Shown here: one piece after another, positions 26,801-35,671 of the stretch | Position numbering within the stretch: the stretch's first letter is position 1 | Layout: each line of letters begins with the position of its first letter | Origin: Gordionus sp. m RMFG-2023 | Lineage: Eukaryota; Nematomorpha; Gordioida; Chordodea; Parachordodidae | NCBI RefSeq assembly: GCF_954871325.1 | Contig: NC_088776.1 | Coordinates: 22,554,508 to 22,618,507 of the forward strand | Length of the DNA stretch: 64,000 nt | Direction: 5' to 3' | Translations under genes and position numbers: made by a program | The notes under the pieces: model-generated | What the model saw: only the letters and a program-made list of their open reading frames with translations | What the model was told of the DNA's origin: nothing | Databases searched by the model: none

Positions 26801-28778
26801 GGCTCTAGGACTGGACGTGTGTTGCATCACGATGTTAAAGTCAAGAGGCACATTGTGGGTCAGTCAAAGTTTCACAAATGCGAGGTATGTAAGGTAGGGA
26901 GAAAGATTGATTTCTGCAATACCCAGAAATCTCAGTTCCCTTTTTATGTCATTAAAGGTTTTTAAAACTTCCATTCTCATTAGGTATGCGACTTAAAATG
27001 GGATCGATACGGTAGCCAATTAGCCACTGCGTCTCATGATGGCCTTGGCCTATGGGACAAAACCCAATTATCAACCCGCACCAATTCTACAAATACTGAA
27101 TCTACAAAAAGCCTCTCTTGGTCTCCCTTTGACCGCAATCTTTTGGCTACTGGTTCAGACAAAATTATTCAGTTTTGGCAGACACGATCCACAAAATCTA
27201 TCAAGAACTTAGCAGTTACTGGAATGGTTATCGGACTTTCTTGGTCTTACAGGCATAAAGAATTTATAGCAGGGATAGGAAATGCCACAGAAATTTGGGG
27301 ATATCCCAATTTAAATAAGGTTTTTTATTTGTTTTATATTATAATATTTCATACAGAGTTTTTAAATACTTTTAATATGTATATATATAAAGATACATGA
27401 CCTAATACAATATCTAAACATGTAAATTCTTAAAATTGTTTCTATATATAGATACAAATTCTCAAGATACATTAAACTACTTACTTACCAACAATATGTG
27501 ATAATAGGTCCACCAAAGAAATGAGGGCCCAAATATAGAATTATTTTTTTTTAATATTGCTATAATAGAGGCTTTATAGTATATTAATTTATTAATAATA
27601 TTATAATACACAATAATTAAGTTAATTAAATTGAAATTAAAGATTTAAAGTATATTATATTAAAAATTAGATTGTTAAATATTCATTGAAAATTATTTGC
27701 ATTTGTTTGAATCATATTAAAAAAATTAAATATGCAATAATTAATAGAACCAGCTATCTCTGACTAACCATGACTTAGCCCATTAACTTTACAAATATTA
27801 TTCAGCATATTAACCAATATTTTATGATTTTGAATAATTATCAGATTAAAATTATATGTTTTTTTCCTAAAATTTATTTGTTAAGATTTTAAAAGCTTTA
27901 TTTATAAATCTAAACGATAGAGTTTCAATTACTTTTTGTTACTTTTGATATGCTAAAACATATTTTCCTCTCTAAAAATTAAAATACGAAATAAAAATCT
28001 TTTTTAGCCATCATGTCTTATAAAATAATAACTTATATTATAATTAGAGTGGACCTCACCTGTACTTAATGTGCCCCGGTCTCCCCTACTTGGTCTTATT
28101 ACCATTACTATCAAAAATTTAAGAATAAATTAGACAATTTTTTACACAGTATATTTATAAATTAATAAATAACCATATATCCCTCTTAACAAGATTTGGA
28201 AAATTAAATGAACTAAAATAATCTCCCTATTAAAAATTAAAAATATGATTATAATTTTAGATTCTGATTAAATTTTATATGGTTATAATTAACATCACAA
28301 AAAGATTAATTCATTATTGTATATTTAAAAACACAACATGATATTGTTATTAACTTAATGCTATTACTATATCAATTTAATTCATTATCACATACCTTTC
28401 AACAAGTCATTATAATGTAAACACAAAATATATTATTAAATTTAATGTTTATATAAACTCATGCCTTAAATCACATACCATTAATCTAATTAACTCGCTC
28501 TCAGGCTAAACGAATATTGTTATTATAGTATTAATAAACATTAAATATATAGATTAAATAAATCCTATTTTTTTCTTTTATCCAAATAAATTAAGTTAAA
28601 CAGCATGAAAGGTCATAAAAACCGGGTTTTATTTCTGGGTTTTAGTCCCTGCGGGAGTAATTTAGCCACCGTAGGAGCAGACGAAACTATCATGATCTGG
28701 AAATATACGTCCACACAGCCCATTTCAATATCGAAAAGTGATGACATAGATCTCAGTTCCTTTGATACGATCAGATGA
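8618..28778 (+). CDS. CDC20: Cdc20/fizzy, APC/C co-activator (spliced; exons listed separately)
   Basis: Cdc20 activates the anaphase-promoting complex, recruits mitotic substrates and is the target of the spindle checkpoint. Proposed exons are 8618-8892, 9145-9250, 23139-23276, 25818-26020, 26654-26884, 26984-27319 and 28596-28778. All junctions use AG/GT and keep frame, giving about 489 residues against about 499 in human. In order the protein shows a C-box (DRFVPNRS), a Mad2-binding-like motif (RILNF), the family segment [14 protein letters not shown], seven WD40 blades and a terminal Ile-Arg that in the family docks on APC/C. The segments before and in blade 1 fit Cdc20 better than Cdh1/Fzr. 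Divergence is high: the usual DYYLNL reads DNNLNL, and the loop between blades 4 and 5 is short. Introns range from 99 bases to 13.9 kb. The true start codon is unresolved. Confidence 0.9.
9145..9250 (+). CDS. CDC20: Cdc20 exon with Mad2-binding-like motif
   Basis: An ACAG acceptor precedes GAT-AAC and the donor is A/GTAATT, leaving phase 1. The 35-codon product contains SRILNFSS, which aligns with KILNYQQ of fly Fizzy and KILRLSG of human Cdc20, the site bound by Mad2 in the checkpoint complex. The proline that usually follows in this motif is not seen at the expected place. No KEN box is visible. Confidence 0.75.
9264..9430. repeat. Two-unit tandem repeat at the start of Cdc20 intron 2
   Basis: The words AAATTTCTTAAGTTA, ATATACAT-ATAAGAATTAA and AAATGTTGAATCAATGTT recur in order in two adjacent units of about 80 bp. 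The duplication begins within 20 bases of the splice donor. Confidence 0.75.
10820..11055. mobile_element. MITE with TAGTTGGGTAAT termini and TA duplication
   Basis: The ends are TAGTTGGGTAAT and ATTACCCAACTA, perfect 12-bp inverses, each flanked by TA (10818-10819 and 11056-11057). A TA target fits the Tc1/mariner group, but TA is common in such AT-rich DNA. The inside contains repeated TTTTTAGCCG words and no open frame. Confidence 0.68.
11265..11644. mobile_element. GC-rich hAT-type MITE, CAGAGATCTGCAA family, copy 1
   Basis: It is flanked by a perfect 8-bp target duplication ATTGAGAT (11257-11264 and 11645-11652). The right end reads GCAGATCTCTA. The interior is unusually GC-rich for this window, with words built on GGCCCGGCC and ACCCGACT, and about three tandem units of roughly 35 bp (near 11485-11590). 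There is no coding content. It lies inside the spacer of the foldback element 9891-12940 and so is younger than it. Confidence 0.85.
12968..13166. mobile_element. MITE with ACTACTAGATTG termini
   Basis: The ends ACTACTAGATTG and CAATCTAGTAGT are perfect inverses. The similarity continues inward (GATTCATTAATTAAAAGTGT against the inverse of ACACTTTTAAGATGATT). It is about 199 bp with no coding content. The half at 5645-5760 is a decayed relative ending in the same CAATCTAGTAGT. A target duplication is not clear. Confidence 0.72.
15559..18733 (-). mobile_element. Inner hAT transposon, 3,175 bp
   Basis: The element is flanked by a perfect 8-bp duplication GTAAAAAG (15551-15558 and 18734-18741). 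Its termini are TAGTGCTGTAAAC and the inverse of GTTTACAACACTA (12 of 13 match). Both subterminal regions carry repeated GAACGCGTTC or GAACACGTTC palindromes, likely transposase-binding sites. A split transposase gene lies on the minus strand. It sits inside an older hAT (15499-19216). Confidence 0.93.
15803..18392 (-). pseudogene. hAT transposase of the inner element, spliced, probably decayed
   Basis: Read on the minus strand from the right. A BED-type zinc finger segment (18144-18392) contains CKMCPKS and SNLKRHL. Next come a segment at 17284-17661 with ITADSWSSY, a segment at 17034-17237 with [10 protein letters not shown], a segment at 16679-16933 with CACHNLNLV, and a C-terminal dimerisation piece at 15803-15985 with [11 protein letters not shown]. 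Short introns are likely: an acceptor TTTTTACAG precedes the 17661 segment and a donor TAG/GTATAA follows the 17034 segment. The catalytic region is spread over several exons, and a stop in the frame leading into the 16.9-kb segment suggests it is no longer functional. hAT enzymes move DNA by cut and paste in the nucleus. Confidence 0.8.
19731..21730 (+). mobile_element. hAT transposon, exactly 2,000 bp
   Basis: A perfect 8-bp duplication CTTGGTTG flanks it (19723-19730 and 21731-21738). The termini CAGTGGCCCCTACA and TGTAGGGGCCACTG are perfect 14-bp inverses. Just inside, the ends hold poly-G or poly-C runs. It carries a + strand transposase remnant (19943-21562). Perfect ends and duplication point to a fairly young insertion, although the gene is already broken. 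Confidence 0.95.
19943..21562 (+). pseudogene. hAT transposase (ZMYM/TTF-type), broken
   Basis: The clearest open part (19943-20311) contains [13 protein letters not shown] and CYCHRLNLI, the central DDE-region and conserved Cys/His motifs of hAT proteins in the TTF-finger or ZMYM1-like group. Later pieces near 20410-20570 and 20750-21080 resemble the same protein but are cut by stops. The C-terminal part near 21405-21562 reads [20 protein letters not shown] and ends at a stop. The N-terminal zinc finger region is missing, so this is an internally deleted, inactive copy. Confidence 0.8.
22026..22208. mobile_element. hAT-type MITE, CAGAGATCTGCAA family, copy 2
   Basis: A perfect 8-bp duplication ATACTTAT flanks it (22018-22025 and 22209-22216). 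It starts CAGAGATCTGGGC and ends with the inverse-like ATCTCTA. At 183 bp it has no coding content. It shares termini and CAGGCCTG-type words with the copies at 11265, 37895 and 49009. Confidence 0.83.
23139..23276 (+). CDS. CDC20: Cdc20 exon leading into the propeller
   Basis: Acceptor AAAG/GT restores Ser across the junction (phase 1), and the donor A/GTTAAA leaves phase 1. The 46 codons include [17 protein letters not shown], a near-diagnostic Cdc20 segment just before blade 1 (IPNTPERILDAPDIIND in fly, from memory). The exon stands alone between a 13.9-kb and a 2.5-kb intron. Confidence 0.9.
23277..25817 (+). other. Cdc20 intron 3 with repeat fragments
   Basis: 2.5 kb without a gene. It contains a hAT-like end near 23327 (TAGTGCTGTTAAAAG) with ACTAGTTA-type subterminal repeats, a GC-rich repeat stretch near 24045-24410, a short tandem repeat near 24725-24785 and two copies of a word around GGGCCTATATTATAAAGTTA (near 24605 and 24980). 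Confidence 0.6.
25818..26020 (+). CDS. CDC20: Cdc20 exon, WD40 blades 1-2
   Basis: The acceptor AAAAAAG supplies AT to complete Asn with the preceding A, and the exon ends at CAG/GTATTT in phase 0. It encodes [25 protein letters not shown] and [16 protein letters not shown], blades 1 and 2 of the propeller, closely matching Cdc20 of other animals. It continues without a gap into LWDV of the next exon. Confidence 0.93.
26654..26884 (+). CDS. CDC20: Cdc20 exon, blades 2-3
   Basis: The frame opens [13 protein letters not shown] directly after an AAAAG acceptor and runs for 77 codons to GAG/GTATGT. It contains [18 protein letters not shown] and VLHHDVK, matching SLAWNSFLVSSGSRDG and VHHDV of fly Fizzy. 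An unusual 20-residue linker ([20 protein letters not shown]) lies between the two blades, longer and less conserved than GHSARVG of the family. Confidence 0.92.
26984..27319 (+). CDS. CDC20: Cdc20 exon, blades 4-6
   Basis: A 99-base intron precedes it; the acceptor is TTAG/GTATGC and the donor AAG/GTTTTT in phase 0. The 112 codons give [38 protein letters not shown] and [13 protein letters not shown], blades 4, 5 and 6. Between blades 4 and 5 the loop is shorter than in human or fly, and the usual Gly-Gly-Gly before Thr-Ala-Asp-Arg is reduced to Gly-Ser-Asp. Confidence 0.92.
27320..28595 (+). other. Cdc20 last intron
   Basis: 1.28 kb of AT-rich DNA. A GC-rich patch near 28048-28100 and a GGTCCACC word near 27510 hint at decayed transposon ends, but I could not pair them. 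The acceptor side has a TTTTTTTCTTTTA pyrimidine tract. Confidence 0.5.
28596..28778 (+). CDS. CDC20: Cdc20 last exon, blade 7 and IR tail
   Basis: With the acceptor at TTAAG/TTAAAC the phase is 0 and the junction reads [18 protein letters not shown], matching YPTMAKVAELKGHTSRVL of human Cdc20. It then gives [20 protein letters not shown] and ends SSFDTIR, TGA at 28776-28778. The terminal Ile-Arg is the conserved tail that docks on a TPR subunit of APC/C. Confidence 0.9.
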   Translation, partial: LNSMKGHKNRVLFLGFSPCGSNLATVGADETIMIWKYTSTQPISISKSDDIDLSSFDTIR

Positions 28779-29645
28779 ACCAAATAACTTTTTATGGCGA
28801 TTTTCCACAATCACTTGGAATTAAAATGAGACTTTTAAGTTGTAAATTATAAAACGAGATTTATTATTTATTGTAATTGTAAATTAGATCTAGTAGCCTT
28901 TTTTTAAAAAAATTTGGCCCAATTGGTGTATTTTGTTTGTATATATATAATTATTTTTTTAAAATTTATTTAACTAATTATACATATATATTTTTAAAAT
29001 ATTTTTAATATTTTTATGTGTAATATATTATTTTTATAGTATATTTTTTTTACTATTTAGACTTTTTATAAAAACTATTATCAACGCCTTTTTATTCTTT
29101 TTTTTAAACTTGTGAAAAATGGGATGCATTTTTATATTTTTTATAAATAATAATAAATATACTCAACGATATTATTCATCTTGATATTAATCTATAGATA
29201 GTCCCAAGTCAGACTTGTTTTCGAAAATGTTTCTGATCCAGAATAAATTTTATTTAATAATAAGGAAATGGCTATACCACATCTTGTATAGTGTGGTTTA
29301 GTAGTGGGTTATATCATATCCTGTATTTTGATTAATTTATAATATATACCATTTTTAATACCTATGTATGGAGCCCCTACCTTTTGGATAAATCTTGGCT
29401 AAGCCACTGCAAAGGAATATCTCTCAACAAAGTCATTATAAAAAAATTATTTAATATTTTTATAATTTTTTATCTTAATTATCCGACCAACTACTAGCTC
29501 GCTTCGGCCGTATCGAATTAAATTTGGCTGAGTTGAGTGAGTCAGCATCAGATCAAATTAAATGTTTAATAAAATAATGGGATATATTTAATTAACATTT
29601 TATTGAAAATACTTAAATAATTTGGGCTAAAAATCTAACAAGCCC

Positions 29646-29873
29646 CAGGGGCGTCACTAGCCTTTACAATCTCAGGGGGCTCAAAAAAAATTTCAAAATT
29701 ACCCTATTTTTCTTAGCTAACATTATCCAAAAATTACCCTTTTTTATTTGCCTTTTTTTTTAGCTAACTTACATTTTTTTAGTGGTATATAAAAAAATTC
29801 AAAATTTTCAAGGGGCATTTTAAATTATTTAGTAAGCTCGAGTCCCTGTGCCTCCTACTTAGTGACGCTACTG
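29646..29873. mobile_element. hAT-type MITE, CAGTAGCGTCACTAG family, copy 2
   Basis: The left end CAGGGGCGTCACTAG and the right end TTAGTGACGCTACTG are near-perfect inverses. Flanks ACAAGCCC and ACAAGTCC form an 8-bp duplication with one mismatch. The interior shares the words ATCTCAGGGGGCTCAAA and TAGCTAACATT with the other copies. Confidence 0.83.
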
Positions 29874-31739
29874 ACAAGTCCTCATAATGACTTGGACTCT
29901 CGAGATATCAGAAATTTAGCTCGGGTGATCGCGAATTAGCTCAGGCGAATTTGAACCGACTCAAATTACAACATTAATCTTATTCATATAATTATCCTAG
30001 AATTCCCAGCGGTTATTTTTGTCTTAATCATGTTTTGAAATTATTTCCTGCGAATGTCTTAACAGAAAAGTGTCTGTGGCCAATCTTAAGATCAAACCTG
30101 AAATCTATGTAAATTGTTAATATTTAATTAAAATATTGGTATGTAAAATCAACCATCCTAATTATATGTAAAAATCTTTACCGTTATTATTATATATATA
30201 TCCCCATTTTAAAAAAAATTTGTGGTCTCCATGCTTTAATTTCCCCAGATATTATGAAATAAAACTAGATAATGTTAACTATATGCAGTAAAACCTTACT
30301 ATATGTAAATTCGTCGGGGACCATTTTTTATTCACTCTATCGGGGTTTTTAGCCATGTAGATGGTACCGGGATCTTAAAATTTGCTTAACTAACAAAATT
30401 CACTATACTAATTATTTGTAGTTCATTATAATGAGGTTTTAGACGCCTATCTTTTTAATCTCCATTTAATATAAAATTATCATTTAGCTTAGGATAGCAT
30501 TTTTTTTAATATTGAAATGATAACTAAATTGATTTTCATTGGAATTTTTTCCGCATAAAATCAAACACTCCAAAAAAATTTAAATTTATATCACGTAATT
30601 CCTTTATCATTTTTTTATTATGACTCCAGTCCATGCAATAATATTCTATTTAAAATTTAACCATATAACATTGTAAAAAAAATCATTTTTGAATACGCAT
30701 TTTAAAAATTCTCTTTTTAAAGAATGTTAAATATTTTGCGATCTGTGGAAACTTTAAGTCGCTTGAACAGCTAATTTGGCTTATTTTGAGTTTTTTCTTA
30801 AACATGCTGATTGGGTTAAGAATTTTATAATTGCATAAGTTAATTATTAACGAATCAATAGAACATAAATCAATCCTTAAAATATTTTATCAGGATAATG
30901 GTATAAGAAATTAGTAAACTATCGCACAATGAAGAAAGATAACTATTGATGTAAGATCCCTAAAATATGATTTGAATTAACCAGAGCCCTGCAAGCTCGG
31001 CCCCTATACCTGAACCAGAGCTTCTAAAATAATTTGGGCCCTGAACCAGAGCTTCTAAAATAATTTGTGAAAATCGAGCCCGAGCTTAAAAATAAAATAT
31101 TACACACTTAGATCAGGTCTCAAAATGTAAATACATTGCTCAACTCCCATCCCCAAATAAATATGAAAAAGTAAAATTATAACTTAAAACACGGCATATT
31201 TTGATAATTTCTATTTTAAATTTTTTCTCTTGATTATTGCCGATCATTTAGACATGCTAAAATCCAACTTAGAAGGATCCTGAGCACACTTTTACCCCTC
31301 GAATTCTAAGCGCAAATAATAAAATTAAATATTCATGTTTAAAAAATCAATTCAAAACTTATTTTAAAAGATGTATAGCGTATACATATGATATATTTTT
31401 AGACGATTAAAAATTCACATAATTTGTCAGAATTGAAGCGAAAACGGAAGAAATTATGCAAATCAAATACAAACAGAATTATGTATCAATGATTATAGAT
31501 AATTATAATCGTATATATAATAAAATGCTATATTTTTCATTTAAAAAATAATAAATTATCATAATTATTATAAAACTGAAATATTGAATAGAATAAAATT
31601 CATTAAAAAAAATAATCAATAAATTTTGTAAAATATGATATAGGTGTTTTGGATAATAGAACTGCTACAATGAATCACAAAGATATCAGGAAATTACCAA
31701 ATAAGGATTAAATAACCTTTTAAGAGGATAGCAAATTAA

Positions 31740-31937
31740 TTGTTACTTTTTGTTAAACTTCTCGATTTGAGCCAATTTTTAAAAATGGCTAACTCAATAT
31801 TTTATCCAGAAAACTATCACGCAAGTTTTAAGATTGTGGTCATAGATGAAAATTTTGAAAATCATACAATTTTATTGTCTAGTCAGGGAACCCCAACCGG
31901 CCTGATACCTCTAGGTTATATAATTGCAAAGGAATGA
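31740..31937 (+). CDS. Unassigned open frame, possible exon
   Basis: A 65-codon frame with balanced composition (FYPENYHASFKIVVIDENF, then LLSSQGTPTGLIPLGYII) that reads more like protein than its AT-rich surroundings. I do not recognise it. There is no convincing acceptor at its left, the codon use is not decisive, and no neighbour supports it. It may be an isolated exon of an unknown gene, a transposon relic, or chance. Confidence 0.2.
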   Translation: MLLFVKLLDLSQFLKMANSIFYPENYHASFKIVVIDENFENHTILLSSQGTPTGLIPLGYIIAKE

Positions 31938-33324
31938 ATTAAAATAGTTTTTAAAAGTTTCTCTTATCTACAATTAAATTGTCATAGCCAAATATATTTA
32001 GAATGGGCTGTGTATACCGATCAAAACTAAATTGGTAAATTTTAAAACGATTCAAAAACTATTATTTCATATTTAATTATAAATATGAGATATCAAAATG
32101 TAGGCTGTACATATAATGAAATATCAAAATGTAGGCTGGACAGGGTTGCCAGGTCCTGGCAACATGGTCAAAAAGGCTATCCATTTATATAAAATTTTTA
32201 TATAGGATTGTTATTATGTTATGCTAGAATTAAAAAAGGGAAACAGAAAAAAATGAATATTTAGAGCCATTATAAATATTAAATTAAGTAATAAATTATA
32301 TTACATTAAGTTTAATCTTTATTTTACGAAACGTCCTGGAAAATTTCGGAATACTCATTCATGTTTCTTTCCATTCCATAATTTTCCTTAAAGTTTCTTT
32401 CTCGCTGCTCGAACTAGGGATGAAAAACTATTTTTTCTCGATCTTCATTTAATCAATATGTTAATTTCTGACATAATTACATTTCTGAATAAGAATTTGT
32501 ATACATTATATTTCTTTCAAAAAATTATTTTATATTTTAAAACTTTCCCCCTATTAACCGTATCTTAATAGATTTGGCACATCAATACTTAATTTATTTT
32601 TATACCTACAAAATATAGCAAATTATAAATAGCTAAAAAAAATTAACCATTTATATGAATAGATAAGTGAACATAAATAGATATATTTCATAATAATGAA
32701 TATTTTGGTAATCTATATTTCTTTATGCCTACAAAAATTGAAATTTTATATTTGAGAAATTATACTTATTCATTAAAAAAAGACAAAGATATAATTTATC
32801 AAGCAAGCTACTATATTTTTGTCAACCCTCAAGGGGGCAAATGTTAAATCATATATGAAAAAAATCAAAAATAATATATTTTTTATTAAATAACAAAAAT
32901 TATTAAAATAAATTATTTTTGGCTATATAAATTATAGTAAAATTTATGAAAATATTGAATTTATATAATTCTCCAACCCTCATTTTAAATATTTTTAGGC
33001 AAAAATCAAAAATCCTTATAAAATATATTAAATGAATCGAAATAATATTAATATAAATAAATCAATCATGCAATCCTAAGGAAATTCTTTTACAGGTAAA
33101 AAAAATATTTGATTTGATAAAAAAAAAATAGGTTAATTATTTAACACTTTTTGATCCTCATTAAAATAAACTATAAAATTGTTCGAAAGACTTCCTTAAA
33201 ATGATAAAAATTATCTCATTATTAAACTTATGGAACTCTCCCTTTATGCAGATATTTTTTATAAACTTTAAAAAAGAACAGGTTTATAAGATATTTTGAA
33301 TCGTTAAAAAGAATTTCCCGATTC

Positions 33325-33504
33325 TAAAATCTCAGGGGGCTCATTTTTTTTATTACTTTTTTTAGGTAAAATTTTCAATTGACCTTTTTTTGCTAACATT
33401 TTCTTTTTAAGTATAATAGAGAAAATTCAAAATTTTCAGTGGGGCTCTTCAAATCTTTAAGGGGATTCAAGCCCCTATGTGCCCCCCACCTAGTAACGCT
33501 ACTG
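33325..33504. mobile_element. hAT-type MITE, CAGTAGCGTCACTAG family, left-truncated
   Basis: The right part and right end (TAGTAACGCTACTG) match 29646-29873, as does the internal ATCTCAGGGGGCTCA. The left 15-20 bases, with the terminal repeat, are absent. Confidence 0.65.
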
Positions 33505-33684
33505 ATTAAGATTCTAAACCCGAACCCATTTCCACAGTTTTTTTGTAAAAAATATAAATAAAAGAATATTGGACCATCAATCGACTTTAAAAAGATATTT
33601 CAATTATTAGATTAAATCATATTTTTGAAATTTGATTTGAATTCTTTTTTTTACCATTTTTTATATGCTTCCAGCTGTGTATTG

Positions 33685-33727
33685 GTGGGGGGGGGGGGGT
33701 ATAGGGAGAAAAATACCCCCCCCCCTT
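33685..33727. repeat. Poly-G/poly-C hairpin
   Basis: A run of about 13 G followed by TAT, a short loop, then ATA and a run of about 12 C. The two arms are perfect inverses and could form a very stable hairpin. Unpaired, the G run could form a quadruplex. Confidence 0.8.
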
Positions 33728-34031
33728 CCATCAGTCAAATAATTGAAATTTTATTTAAAATTTTAAAATTAGCATGGAGTTAGAGAAGCATAGCAAAAAC
33801 ATTTCCTCATAAGATAACCCTTCATTGGACTCGAAAAAATTTAATACCTTTTAAAATTAGAATTAAAACGCATTCTTACCTGTCTCTCGACTCACCAGGC
33901 CTTTTTTTTAATTAAGAATATTTTCAACATCCCTAGAATCTTTTACTCCCTACGATCGAGCCCATTATTTGAGATGGTGCTTCTAGTAAGATTCGAAACT
34001 AGAATAAGAGCTTAGTGACTATGTAAACATC

Positions 34032-34980
34032 ATGTTTATAAACATAGCTTGGCATCAAGCCAATCTTTCTTCCAAACATAGCGGTCTTGGTATAAGATTC
34101 CCACTGTCAATTTCAATATATGCGTTCATTGCCAGCCACCTTCAGGCAAGATTAATTGAACAACATCTGTTAGTTCACAATCCTTTTTTGAATACAGCTA
34201 GGACGGAGTGGGCAAAATCTGCCACATACAACCCTATTTCCGATCTCTGTAAAACAGAAGGATTGGGATCTACCACTTGTAAAAAACTCCGTTGATTAAC
34301 TTATTTCCAGTTTTACATCTTTAGTTAGATCCACATTCATTGAACTTATCAAGGGTAGGGGGATATTAAGATGTTATTCCATCTAGCAATCTCAAACTTG
34401 AATTGGACAATTACGAGTTCAGTGTTCTAGGTACCAGGCACAACATTCCTTTTTCATTGCAGCAAATGTCATACTGATGATGACAATATGGCGCTGCTTC
34501 CTTTACATTGCAATCATAATCCCAGTTGGCAAGCCCGACACTCGAGTGCAATCAAATCATATCTCTTGTAGTTCAGCTGGTTTTCTTACCTCATTGGAGC
34601 ATTCTGATCTCTTTTCCGATGGTAGGCGTCCTGATGGAATCATACGAATTCCATGGTCGCAAGGAAAGTTTATAATATGGGATTTTTCTTGTCTGGACAC
34701 AAACTCTCCTTTCAATTTTAACAAGAACGCTCTAAACAAGAGCGCAAAATTTTAAGATCACCAAATACAGCGCTGATTCTTCTAATTACATATTCGACCA
34801 ATCATTTGCTCCACTTTAACAACATATTGTGATTTGGCTAAAAAAAATTTTTAAAGATTGTTCGCCTAATCGGAAAAAATTCTGGGGAGCCTCATGAAGG
34901 CCTTTACTTAAGGCAGAGGATCGCAATAGCCATTCTTAAGGCTAATTATGTTTGTTTTATAAATTCAATCTCTCCTTAAG
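34032..34980 (+). pseudogene. LINE C-terminal fragment, copy 1
   Basis: This non-LTR retrotransposon relic covers the end of the reverse transcriptase region (WHQANLSSKHSGLGIRF), a Cys/His knuckle region (HCSKCHTDDD then LPLHCNH), an endonuclease-like segment with RPDGIIRIPW and IIWDFSCLDT, and a tail including YLRQRIAIAILKANYVCF. This order, with a PD-x-D segment after a zinc knuckle, resembles LINEs with a restriction-like endonuclease (R2-type group). Frames shift between pieces, so it is dead and 5'-truncated. Two relatives lie at 36660-37290 and 61690-62990 on the minus strand. Confidence 0.72.
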
Positions 34981-35671
34981 ATTAGGAGGGGGTGGGGAGA
35001 GGGGGGTTTGAATAAATGTGCTGGTATATTTAGCTATAATAAAATTAAAAAAAATTTACCAATATTATATTCGCATTTATTTATTTTGTATTTTACATTA
35101 TTTTATTATTTATGTTAAATATTGTCTTTTTGTTATTATGATTTTTTCTAATATATATTATATTTTATAATTATAATATAAATAATAATATAATAATATA
35201 ATATAAAATAAAATAAAATATACAATAATAAAATAAAATACAATTATAAAAAAAAGAAGAATATACAACAATTAATTAGTATTTTATGGAATCTCTCTTA
35301 AAAAAAGACATCATGAAAATTGTTGATCAAAGCTTAAAGAAATTAGGGTAAATGTTGATGAGGAATTTCATAAATTATGCGTTTATTGGGTAATCGAACT
35401 AGAAACATTATGAATTTGATATTGGCATGTCTCATCTCGCATTAAGACAAGCCCATCTTAAATATTAATGCATGATCAGATGAATATAAGAAAATAGATC
35501 TTTTTATCTCCCTGTTAGTTAGTTTTTTTTTAAATGGTCAGCTAAATTAAAGTTTTGATTTATCAAACAGTCCTTATAAATTTAAGACATTTTCCTAATG
35601 CTATATAATTATTATATTTATTTTTTACTGCATAAATTTGTGTATTATTAGTATGATAATCGATATTATAT

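Larger units (their letters stand above)
28779..33324. other. Intergenic AT-rich stretch with MITEs
   Basis: No host gene is supported. It contains a MITE at 29646-29873, a CAGAGCCCTGCAAGCTCGG end near 30985 with a two-unit tandem (about 31005-31070), an unassigned open frame near 31740-31937, and a short duplicated word (AATGTAGGCTG) near 32100-32140. Confidence 0.5.

Noticed and set aside
8618-28778. Cdh1/Fzr instead of Cdc20
   Set aside because: Segments [26 protein letters not shown] and the Mad2-like motif fit Cdc20; the longer Cdh1 linker and its SxxPFKVLDAPEL pattern are absent.
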